From an uncultured Chitinophagaceae bacterium (GTDB taxonomy: Bacteria; Bacteroidota; Bacteroidia; Chitinophagales; Chitinophagaceae), in the NCBI GenBank assembly GCA_903841915.1, contig CAIMKO010000411.1, forward strand, positions 1 through 12,554: a stretch of DNA of 12,554 nt, given 5' to 3'. The notes beneath the pieces are model-generated. The model saw nothing but the letters and a program-made list of their open reading frames with translations. It did no database searches and was not told the origin of the DNA. This document shows, piece after piece, positions 5,306 through 12,554 of this stretch (position 1 is the stretch's first letter; every line of letters begins with the position of its first letter). The position numbers were made by a program, and so were the translations under genes.

Positions 5306-7717
5306 ATGAAAACGCGCCTGGGATTACTTGTTTTTCTGATGTTATTGCTTACATCAAATGTTCATGCACAATCTGTAAGAGAGAAGATCTCTTTGGATGA
5401 AGGATGGAAATTTCATTTGGGAAATGCAACAGATCCCCAAAAGGATTTTAATTACGGCATCGAAAATATTTATCAGAAAGCAGGTGAATCCGGCAATACC
5501 TGTATCAATCCTCATTATAATGATGCAGCATGGCGCAGTGTAGATGTTCCGCATGACTGGGTAGTAGAATTGCCTTTTGAAAAGTCATCCAGCTTTGAAA
5601 TGGACTCTCATGGTTATAAAGCCATTGGGGTGGCACATCCGGAGAACAGTATTGGCTGGTACAGAAAATCATTTACGGTTTCTCAAAAAGATTCAGGCAA
5701 TAAATATGTATTACAATTCGATGGGGTATATCGTGAATGCAAAGTTTTTATTAACGGGCATTATCTCGGTTCTAATTTCAGCGGATATACAGGATTCGAA
5801 TTGGATGTTACCGATTATCTGCAGTTCAGAAGGAATAATGTGATCACAGTTAGAGTAGATGCTTCACAATTTGAAGGTTGGTTCTATGAAGGAGCAGGTA
5901 TTTACCGTCATGTTTGGCTGAATAAGATCCATCCTTTGCATATTGCTTCTAACGGAACCTATGTTCAGACAAAAGTAGTGGGCAAGAATGCCGGCATCAT
6001 CACCGAAACAAAATTGCAGAATCAACTTTACAGCAATACAGCAGGAGAGATCCAATCTTATGTGATCGATAAAGCAGGAAAGAAAGTGGCTTCATTCCCT
6101 GCACAGAAATTAAGTTTGAAAGTAAATGAAATAAAGACGGTCAATCAAACAGCAACTATTGTTTCGCCTAATTTATGGAGTATTGAAACGCCGTATTTAT
6201 ATAAACTGATCTCACTGGTAAAGTCAAACGGAAAAACAATTGATAGTGTAGTTACAAAGTTTGGAATAAGAACTGTTGTTGTTGACAAAGACAAAGGTTT
6301 ATTTGTCAACGGAAAGTTTGTAAAAGTATTGGGAACCTGTAATCACCAGGATCATGCAGGCGTAGGAAGTGCGTTGCCTGATGCATTGCAATACTATCGT
6401 ATCAAATTACTGAAAGAAATGGGCGATAATGCCTATCGTACCAGCCATAATCCTCCAACACCTGAATTACTCGATGCCTGTGATGAATTGGGAATGATCG
6501 TGCTGGATGAGAACCGGTTATTGGGTAGCAGTGCAGAAGTAATGAGTCAGTTTGAAAGATTGATCTTACGCGACAGAAATCATCCATCTGTATTCATGTG
6601 GTCATTAGCGAATGAAGAACATGGTCTGCAATACACAGATGTGTCCACCAGAATTGCATTGAGCTTATTGGCAAAACAAAAAGAACTGGATCCAAGTCGT
6701 ACGGCAACTTATGCAGCTGATATGGGTAATATCAGAAGAGGCATCAATGAAGTGATACCCGTTCGTGGTTTTAATTATAATGTGATGGGTATTGACCCGT
6801 ACAGAAAAGAGAATCCCAATCAGCCGATCATCGGAACTGAAATGGCAAGTACCGTTTGTACACGTGGCATTTATATCAATGATACGATCAAAGGTTATGT
6901 TCCTGATTATGATTCTATTTTTCCACCATGGGCAACCAGGGCAGAAAAATGGTGGAAGATCGCTGCAGACAGAGAATGGTTCATGGGTGGATTTGTTTGG
7001 ACAGGATTTGATTATCGCGGTGAACCGACGCCATACAGATGGCCTTGTATCAATTCACATTTTGGGGTGATGGATGTTTGCGGATTTCCAAAGAATGATT
7101 ATTACTATTATCAAAGCTGGTGGAGCAATAAAGATGTGTTGCATATTTTTCCGCATTGGAACTGGAAGGGACAGGAAGGAAAACCCATTCGCGTGGATGT
7201 GAACAGTAATGCTGATGAAGTGGAACTTTTCTTAAATGCAAAGAGTCTGGGTAAACAAACCATGCCTAAGAATGGACACCTTTCATGGACAGTTAATTAT
7301 CAGCCGGGCGAATTAAAAGCAATAGGATGGAAGAAGGGGAAATTATTGCAGGCATCGATTGAAACAACGGATGAAGCATATCAGATCGTTGCAACGCCTG
7401 ATAGGACAAGCATTACAGCAGATGGAAAAGATGTTGCTGTATTTAATATTACCGTAAAAGATAAAAAAGGAAGAGAAGTGCCTGATGCGATGAATTTGTT
7501 GCAATTCAATGTCAGCAATGCAAAGATCATTGGGGTAGGTAATGGAGATCCCAGCAGCCACGAAGCAGATAAATATTTGGACGGAAAATATCAACGCAGT
7601 TTATTCAATGGGAAATGTCAGGTGATCGTACAAAGCAATAAATCAAAAGCTGCTATTGTATTTGAAGCCATCGGTGACGGATTAGCAGATGCTAAAACAA
7701 GCATTAAAGCCGAATAG
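5306..7717 (+). CDS. Secreted glycoside hydrolase family 2 enzyme (beta-galactosidase-like, with DUF4982)
   Basis: A protein of 803 aa from the ATG at 5306; the frame extends to a TTG at 5291, but the ATG gives a textbook signal peptide (MKTRLGLLVFLMLLL..., cleavage near HAQ at 22). Domains in order: N-terminal jelly-roll sugar-binding domain (~25-210, with PHDW at 82-85 and GWYRKSF); Ig-like domain (~215-325); TIM barrel (~330-610); DUF4982 (~620-690); C-terminal GH2-associated domain (~695-795). The acid/base is E437 in WSLANEE, and the nucleophile is E512 in GTEMAS, both intact. The architecture is that of Bacteroidota exo-acting beta-galactosidases of the GalB type, retaining mechanism, periplasmic or exported. 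Exact substrate (beta-galactoside, or another beta-linked sugar) cannot be told. No SusC/SusD, regulator or other glycosidase is nearby, so it is not in an evident polysaccharide utilisation locus. Confidence 0.92.
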   Translation: MKTRLGLLVFLMLLLTSNVHAQSVREKISLDEGWKFHLGNATDPQKDFNYGIENIYQKAGESGNTCINPHYNDAAWRSVDVPHDWVVELPFEKSSSFEMDSHGYKAIGVAHPENSIGWYRKSFTVSQKDSGNKYVLQFDGVYRECKVFINGHYLGSNFSGYTGFELDVTDYLQFRRNNVITVRVDASQFEGWFYEGAGIYRHVWLNKIHPLHIASNGTYVQTKVVGKNAGIITETKLQNQLYSNTAGEIQSYVIDKAGKKVASFPAQKLSLKVNEIKTVNQTATIVSPNLWSIETPYLYKLISLVKSNGKTIDSVVTKFGIRTVVVDKDKGLFVNGKFVKVLGTCNHQDHAGVGSALPDALQYYRIKLLKEMGDNAYRTSHNPPTPELLDACDELGMIVLDENRLLGSSAEVMSQFERLILRDRNHPSVFMWSLANEEHGLQYTDVSTRIALSLLAKQKELDPSRTATYAADMGNIRRGINEVIPVRGFNYNVMGIDPYRKENPNQPIIGTEMASTVCTRGIYINDTIKGYVPDYDSIFPPWATRAEKWWKIAADREWFMGGFVWTGFDYRGEPTPYRWPCINSHFGVMDVCGFPKNDYYYYQSWWSNKDVLHIFPHWNWKGQEGKPIRVDVNSNADEVELFLNAKSLGKQTMPKNGHLSWTVNYQPGELKAIGWKKGKLLQASIETTDEAYQIVATPDRTSITADGKDVAVFNITVKDKKGREVPDAMNLLQFNVSNAKIIGVGNGDPSSHEADKYLDGKYQRSLFNGKCQVIVQSNKSKAAIVFEAIGDGLADAKTSIKAE

Positions 7718-7719
7718 GA

Positions 7720-8643
7720 TCATTCTTTTAAAAACGCAGCCATCTTCGCATTTACAGAAGATGATTGTTCCAGGTGTGGAAGATGTCCGGCATCATTAAC
7801 AGGAAAGAATTCTGTTTTCAGATCATTCCTGATGGAATCACTGTAATTGAATGTTACGGTCTTATCCTCTTTACCCCAAATGAGTAATGTTTTTTTATGC
7901 AGTTCATTTAGTTTCTTATAATTCTCTTTGATGGCAACAGCGCTATAATCATATCGGGTAGAGAGTATGGCATTCCTAAAACCCTTGTACTGCATTTGTT
8001 CTTTGTATTTGCTTACCCAATCTGGGAAGTGTTGGGGATATTTAAAATCTTCTAATTGACCATTGGCTGTTTTATCAGTTTGCACTGCCATTTGAATGTT
8101 GGCGACTTGCTTGGAAGCTTTTATTCTCCTGAGATCATACACAGGATCTATCAGAATGATCTTATCGATCAGTTCCGGATAATGAACTGCAAAATCAGTT
8201 AGAACAGCACCCCCAAATGATACACCAGCCAGGGATACCGGTGCTTTTAGTTTCAGTGTATTGAAGAGTTCCAGTAATTGATTGCGGAAAAGATTTTCAT
8301 CGTAAGTTATTTGAGGTCTGTCGGAATAACCACGGCCATAAAGATCATATCTGATGACATGAAAGCCCTGCTGAGCAAGATATTCGTAAGTCCCATCCCA
8401 GATATAATAGGGAACACTGAAACCATGAATTAAAATAACGGTTTTAGCAGAATCATTTCCCATGGTTTGATAATGGGTGACACCGGCACTTAGCTTTACA
8501 AATTCTCCGGAAATGTCTTGTCTGATCTCTTCTGTGAGCTTTTCTTTTTCGGGATCAATTAGTAATAGAGAAATAGAAAATATTAATACAAGGATCACTA
8601 TCACTGAAACAAATGAAAGTCCGATCTTTTTTCTATTGCTCAT
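7720..8643 (-). CDS. Membrane-anchored alpha/beta hydrolase
   Basis: A protein of 307 aa when started at the ATG at 8643; the open frame continues 48 codons further up, but that extension is low-complexity and would bury the signal. MSNRKK is followed by a strongly hydrophobic stretch (~9-28) and then charged residues, suiting an uncleaved signal anchor with a periplasmic catalytic domain. The alpha/beta hydrolase motifs are complete: oxyanion HGFS, YDLYGRGYSDRP after strand 4, nucleophile elbow GVSFG with S142, acid D260 in GKEDKT, and H287 in DAGHLPH. A cap region lies between about 170 and 240. The family includes esterases, lipases, C-C hydrolases and haloalkane dehalogenases; the substrate is unknown. 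It converges on the GH2 gene with 2 bp between stop codons and no terminator between them. Confidence 0.88.
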   Translation of the reverse strand: MSNRKKIGLSFVSVIVILVLIFSISLLLIDPEKEKLTEEIRQDISGEFVKLSAGVTHYQTMGNDSAKTVILIHGFSVPYYIWDGTYEYLAQQGFHVIRYDLYGRGYSDRPQITYDENLFRNQLLELFNTLKLKAPVSLAGVSFGGAVLTDFAVHYPELIDKIILIDPVYDLRRIKASKQVANIQMAVQTDKTANGQLEDFKYPQHFPDWVSKYKEQMQYKGFRNAILSTRYDYSAVAIKENYKKLNELHKKTLLIWGKEDKTVTFNYSDSIRNDLKTEFFPVNDAGHLPHLEQSSSVNAKMAAFLKE

Positions 8644-9024
8644 ATAATTTGCTGTCTTATTTAAAAATTGGAACAAAGATGCTTTATAAAACAGAGATAC
8701 AAATACCGATTTCGAGGGAGGAGAACTGCTGTTAAAATTTTCTAAATAATCGTAGCCTTCTACAAATTTTATGTTTAAAATATACACAAGAAAGTGTTGT
8801 ATACCTAAAAAAGAAGCAATGTTTGAAAATCGTAGGTATTGCTTTGAAATGTGTTAGAAAATGATTGAGTATTGGTAGTTATTTGCAATACAAAAGATCA
8901 GTTGTCTGAACAAGTGGTTTTTAAGTTTTTTGTTATTCGAAAGATTGTAAATTGAATAAGAGATACCTTTTGTTTTGCTTTCTTTATGTTATTATCAGAG
9001 GTTAATAAAATTCAAGCATATCGT
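8644..9024. other. Divergent intergenic region upstream of the alpha/beta hydrolase and tolC genes
   Basis: This 381-bp AT-rich region has no supported gene. It contains an operator-like dyad at 8781-8803 and two mutually exclusive 7-bp pairings (ATACCTA 8801-8807 with TAGGTAT 8833-8839; AAGCAAT 8814-8820 with ATTGCTT 8838-8844). GATACCTTTTG at 8962-8972 resembles a -7 box with one extra T and is a weak candidate promoter for tolC. Confidence 0.4.
8781..8803. promoter_or_regulatory. Operator-like dyad TATACAC-AAGAAA-GTGTTGTATA
   Basis: The arms TATACAC and GTGTTGTATA are complementary except for one bulged T, spaced by 6 bp. The dyad lies 138 bp upstream of the hydrolase ATG and 222 bp upstream of the tolC ATG, a position that could serve either. 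No local regulator gene is seen in the window. Confidence 0.3.
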
Positions 9025-10413
9025 ATGAATCATAAATGTGTTATTATATCGGGATGGATCATTCTGTCTGCGTTTGGTTCTTTGTATGCGCAAAAGCCAC
9101 TTTCCTTGAAAGAAGCTTTAAGGATCGGTATTGAAAATTATGGCACTATAAAGGCCAAGACACAATATGCTCAAGCTTCTAAGGTTTCGGTTGAACAAGC
9201 TAAACGGGAAAACCTTCCCAACTTCAATATCAGTGCTCAACAATCTTATGGTACAGCAAATGGACAATATGGACCTATCTACGGGTTCAATGGTTTAGGC
9301 GTTGCTTCATCAGGTCCGGCTTTTGCCCAGCAAAATAACACGGCAGTATTTGGTGCTTTATATCTGACCAATATTAACTGGGATTTTTATGCATTCGGCA
9401 AAGCAAAAGAAAAAGTAAAAACAGCACAGGCTTTAGCTGCTAAAGATGATAAAGACCTGCAACAGGAAATATTTCAGCATAAAGTAAAAATAGCTTCGGC
9501 TTATTTGAATCTGATCGCAGCGCAGCAACTCACCGTTTCTTATGAAAAGAATCTGGATCGGGTGGATACATTCCGAAGGGTAGTTATTGTAAGGGCATTG
9601 AATGGATTGATCCCGGGAGTAGATTCTTCTCAGGCTAATGCTGAATATTCTTCAGCGAAGATATTATTGACTAAATCCAGGGATCAGCAAGCAGAATTGT
9701 CTAATCAGTTATCTCAATTGTTAGGCGTATCAGCACAGGATTATATCGTGGACAGTTTTTTCATTACGAGGATACCGAAGATATTAGCAGACTCTGTAAC
9801 AGCAGAAAAACATCCCTTATTACAATATTATCAAAGCAGGATCAATGCAAGTGATGAACAGGCCCGTTATTATAAAACAATATCCTATCCTTCCTTCACA
9901 GTGGTGGGCGTACTGCAGGGAAGAGGATCCGGGTTTAACAGCGATTATGCTATCAATCCAAGCGATTTCACACAAAACTATTGGAGCAGTATTTCCCCTA
10001 CACGCACCAATTATTTATTAGGATTGGGTGTTAGCTGGAATATTACGCAACCTTATCGGATAGCACAGCAAGTGAAGTCGCAGAATTTGATCAGTAAAGG
10101 ATTGCAGGAAGAATATACATTGATCGATCAACAGATCAAAGCACAAATACAGCTTTCGGACAGTAAAATAAAAAATGCCATAATCATCCATAACGAAGCG
10201 CCAATTCAGGTAAAAGCTGCAGCAGATGCTTATATGCAGAAATCAGTGTTGTATAAGAATGGATTGACCAATCTTGTGGATGTTACACAAACCCTTTATA
10301 CATTGATCAGGGCAGAAACAGATAGAGATATTGCGAATAATAATGTTTGGCAGGCACTTTTGCTAAAAGCAGCTTCGACAGGGGAGTTCAGTTTGTTTGA
10401 GAATCAGTTTTAA
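9025..10413 (+). CDS. TolC-family outer membrane efflux protein
   Basis: A protein of 462 aa from the ATG at 9025, preferred over the in-frame ATG at 8986 because MNHKCVIISGWIILSAFG leads straight into a signal peptide cleaved near YAQ (residue 23). TolC proteins trimerise into an outer membrane beta-barrel with a periplasmic alpha-helical tunnel that docks on an inner membrane pump and adaptor. Two OEP repeats are visible. The first begins PLSLKEALRIGIENYGTIKA and includes NWDFYAFGKAKEKVKTAQAL and a long helix with AYLNLIAAQQLTVSYEKNL. The second carries GVSWNITQPYRIAQQVKSQN and ends in the typical YKNGLTNLVDVTQTLYTLI. Length is normal for the family. It lies 37 bp upstream of an RND permease in the same direction, almost certainly in one operon. 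Substrate range cannot be inferred. Confidence 0.92.
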   Translation: MNHKCVIISGWIILSAFGSLYAQKPLSLKEALRIGIENYGTIKAKTQYAQASKVSVEQAKRENLPNFNISAQQSYGTANGQYGPIYGFNGLGVASSGPAFAQQNNTAVFGALYLTNINWDFYAFGKAKEKVKTAQALAAKDDKDLQQEIFQHKVKIASAYLNLIAAQQLTVSYEKNLDRVDTFRRVVIVRALNGLIPGVDSSQANAEYSSAKILLTKSRDQQAELSNQLSQLLGVSAQDYIVDSFFITRIPKILADSVTAEKHPLLQYYQSRINASDEQARYYKTISYPSFTVVGVLQGRGSGFNSDYAINPSDFTQNYWSSISPTRTNYLLGLGVSWNITQPYRIAQQVKSQNLISKGLQEEYTLIDQQIKAQIQLSDSKIKNAIIIHNEAPIQVKAAADAYMQKSVLYKNGLTNLVDVTQTLYTLIRAETDRDIANNNVWQALLLKAASTGEFSLFENQF

Positions 10414-10450
10414 AAGATTTCACTAGTCATAGAAATAATTATAGCTCATT

Positions 10451-12554
10451 ATGAATTTGATTCGTTTTGCATTAAGAAAACCTATTTCAATACTTGTATT
10501 GGCAGCAGGACTACTATTTTTTGGGATTAAGGCAGTTACTACTACCAAGATCGACATCTTCCCAAAATTAGATATGCCTGTCATTTACATATCGCATCCA
10601 TTTGGAGGATATACTCCTGCACAAATGGAATCTTTCTTTGCCAAACAATACATCAATATTTTCCTTTTTGTAAATGGTATCAAAAGCATTGAAACAAAGA
10701 ATATACAAGGATTGACTTTAATGAAGATCAATTTCTATCCGGGTACCAATATGGCGCAGGCAGCAGCTGAAGTAAGTGCTTTTGGTAACAGGGCACAATC
10801 AGGATTTCCACCCGGTTCCAATCCACCTTTTATCATTCGTTTCGATGCTTCAACATTGCCCGTTGGACAATTGGTATTGAGCAGTGATAAAAGAACGAAT
10901 AACGAATTGCTGGATATGGCAAATATCTATGTACGTTCTTCTTTTACTACGGTTCCAGGATTGATCGGTTCTCCACCTTTTGGCGGTAATATAAGAACAG
11001 TGGTCATTAAAGCTGATCCTGAGTTATTGCGGCTTCATAATATGACGCCTGATCAATTGGTGGAAGCCATGCGTGTGAATAATCAGGCTACACCATCCGG
11101 GAATATTCGCATCGGGGATAAGAATTATATCACACCTGCTAATACGTCTATTCGAAATATAAAGGACTTTGAAAATATTCCGCTTTTTAAAGGATCAGTA
11201 CAGAATCTATATTTAAAAGATGTTGCTACTGTTGAAGACGGTGCAGATATCACTTCCGGTTATGCTTTGGTAAATGGTCGTCGTTCTGTTTACCTCAGCA
11301 TTGCAAAAAGTGCAGATGCTTCTACATGGGAAGTGGTGCAGAATCTGAAGAAAGCGATCCCGAGAATGCAGTCGCAATTACCCGAAGATGTAAAACTGAC
11401 CTATGAATTTGATCAGTCAACCTATGTGATCAATTCAGTAAAAAGTTTGTTAAGTGAAGCAGTGATAGGAGCTATATTAACGGGATTGATGGTCATCCTT
11501 TTTTTAGGTGATCTGAGGGCTGCTATCATTGTAATTTTAACGATACCTACTTCGATCATTTCTGCTGTTCTCTTTTTAAATCTTTTTGGGCAAACCATTA
11601 ATATCATGACGCTCAGTGGCCTTGCATTGGCGGTAGGGATATTAGTTGATGAGAGCACTGTTACGATCGAAAATATTCATCAGCATCTGGATATGGGCAA
11701 GCCAAAAGCACTGGCTATATGGGATGCTTGTAAAGAGATCGCTTTCCCAAAATTGCTGATCCTGTTCTGTATCCTTGCGGTATTTGCACCTGCATTTACC
11801 ATGAGTGGCATTCCCGGTTCTCTATTCCTGCCATTGGCATTGGCCATTGGTTTTAGTATGGTCGTTTCTTATTTACTGGCACAAACTTTTGTGCCGGTGA
11901 TGGCTAACTGGATTATGAAAGTGAAACATCATAAAAAGACGGATGGAAAGGAAATGACAGATGATGAAGAGTTTGCTGCAGCAGGATTGAATTCATCAGG
12001 CGAAGAAGATACCTGGAGTCAGAAGGCAAGCTTGATAGAAAGGAATATCAGTGAAGATAAGATGACTGTTTTTGAACGTGTAAGGAAAAGGTATCTCAGT
12101 TTCATCGGCCGAATGATGCCGTATCGAAAACCTATTGTGCTCGTTTATTTGATCGTTGTTTGTGCTTTTGCCGGATTTCTGATCTCTACTATTGGAAGAG
12201 ATGTTTTGCCAAAAGTAAATGGCGGTCAATTCATGGTCAGGATGCGTTTGCCGGATGGTACAAGAATAGAACATACGGAAGCAACAACGCTTCAATTATT
12301 GGATAGTATCAATAAACTGATAGGAAAAGATAATATTTCCATTACATCTGCTTATGTTGGAATGCATCCGCAGTTATTTTCTGTAAGTCCTATCTTCTTA
12401 TGGATGGCAGGCCCTCAAGAATCTGTTCTTCAAATAGCTTTGAAAGAAAATGTAAAATTGGATCTTGATGAACTAAAAGATAAGATCAGAAACGTGACCA
12501 GGAATATCAATTCAAATATTAAACTATCATTTGAGCCGATCGAATTAACGGACA
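10451..12554 (+). CDS. RND-family efflux transporter permease (AcrB-like), 3' truncated by window edge
   Basis: About 701 codons from the ATG at 10451 (MNLIRFALRKPISILVL) are open to the window end; full-length relatives are ~1000-1070 aa, so the last third is missing. TM1 is at ~11-27, followed by a large periplasmic porter region (~30-320), TM2-TM6 (~335-487), then TM7 at ~562-578 and the start of the second porter half. The proton-relay helix TM4 reads LAVGILVDESTVTIENIH: D400 aligns with AcrB D407, and E401 replaces D408. The TM6-TM7 cytoplasmic linker (490-559) is about 70 residues and acidic, longer than usual. This is a proton-driven inner membrane pump that would work with the upstream TolC protein and a periplasmic adaptor, which is expected downstream. 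The HME versus HAE subtype is not settled; the DE motif is not that of metal pumps I know. Confidence 0.93.
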   Translation, partial: MNLIRFALRKPISILVLAAGLLFFGIKAVTTTKIDIFPKLDMPVIYISHPFGGYTPAQMESFFAKQYINIFLFVNGIKSIETKNIQGLTLMKINFYPGTNMAQAAAEVSAFGNRAQSGFPPGSNPPFIIRFDASTLPVGQLVLSSDKRTNNELLDMANIYVRSSFTTVPGLIGSPPFGGNIRTVVIKADPELLRLHNMTPDQLVEAMRVNNQATPSGNIRIGDKNYITPANTSIRNIKDFENIPLFKGSVQNLYLKDVATVEDGADITSGYALVNGRRSVYLSIAKSADASTWEVVQNLKKAIPRMQSQLPEDVKLTYEFDQSTYVINSVKSLLSEAVIGAILTGLMVILFLGDLRAAIIVILTIPTSIISAVLFLNLFGQTINIMTLSGLALAVGILVDESTVTIENIHQHLDMGKPKALAIWDACKEIAFPKLLILFCILAVFAPAFTMSGIPGSLFLPLALAIGFSMVVSYLLAQTFVPVMANWIMKVKHHKKTDGKEMTDDEEFAAAGLNSSGEEDTWSQKASLIERNISEDKMTVFERVRKRYLSFIGRMMPYRKPIVLVYLIVVCAFAGFLISTIGRDVLPKVNGGQFMVRMRLPDGTRIEHTEATTLQLLDSINKLIGKDNISITSAYVGMHPQLFSVSPIFLWMAGPQESVLQIALKENVKLDLDELKDKIRNVTRNINSNIKLSFEPIELTD

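Noticed and set aside
5291..7717. Polysaccharide utilisation locus around the GH2 gene
   Set aside because: There is no SusC/SusD pair, hybrid two-component regulator or second glycosidase within the window.
8644..8787. 48-codon N-terminal extension of the alpha/beta hydrolase frame
   Set aside because: It precedes a normal signal anchor, has no domain resemblance and would place the anchor internally; the ATG at 8643 is the better start.
1..12554. Prophage, integrative element, toxin-antitoxin or defence island
   Set aside because: No integrase, transposase, phage structural gene, tRNA attachment site, nuclease or defence-type gene could be identified.

Overview
The window reads as a low-GC, AT-rich chromosomal segment of a Bacteroidota species, most likely close to Chitinophagaceae. 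The evidence is indirect: TAnnTTTG-type -7 promoter boxes, little Shine-Dalgarno signal, Sec signal peptides ending in 'AQ', a DUF4982-type GH2 enzyme, a bacterial class A RNase P RNA, and intergenic palindromes of a kind common in that phylum. The species cannot be named from sequence alone.

Layout. (1) 1-398: 3' part of a UspA-type universal stress protein gene. (2) 399-831: non-coding, occupied by two copies of a ~160-bp dyad repeat, the second carrying a clean 20-bp palindromic insertion. (3) 832-2088: exported TPR protein with a C-terminal His...Cys module resembling a circularly permuted papain-like hydrolase. (4) 2089-2834: 746 bp without a gene, holding an inverted pair of GCAGAGTC hairpins, a perfect 36-bp palindrome, and an array of 11-bp units that inverts on itself. 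(5) 2835-3920 (minus): lipoprotein with seven WK-N repeats, a likely seven-bladed beta-propeller. (6) 4334-4744: DUF1801 protein. (7) 4798-5185: rnpB, whose P9 helix is built from a sequence resembling a Bacteroidota dispersed palindrome. (8) 5306-7717: secreted GH2 glycosidase, converging with a 2-bp gap on (9) 7720-8643 (minus), a membrane-anchored alpha/beta hydrolase. (10) 9025-12554: a TolC-family outer membrane protein followed by an RND efflux permease that runs off the window.

Functional links. The only clear operon is tolC-RND, two parts of a tripartite envelope exporter; the periplasmic adaptor is not in the window and may lie just downstream. The other genes look like individually transcribed chromosomal genes, several of them exported or envelope-attached. 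I see no phage, integrase, transposase, CRISPR array or toxin-antitoxin pair. No coherent new multi-gene system is visible. The unusual content is in the non-coding repeats: the nested palindrome at 594-773, the helically phased 11-bp inverted array at 2453-2567, and the repeat-like P9 helix in RNase P RNA.

Several starts were moved from the longest open frame to an internal ATG (832, 5306, 8643 minus, 9025), because these give canonical signal peptides or anchors.
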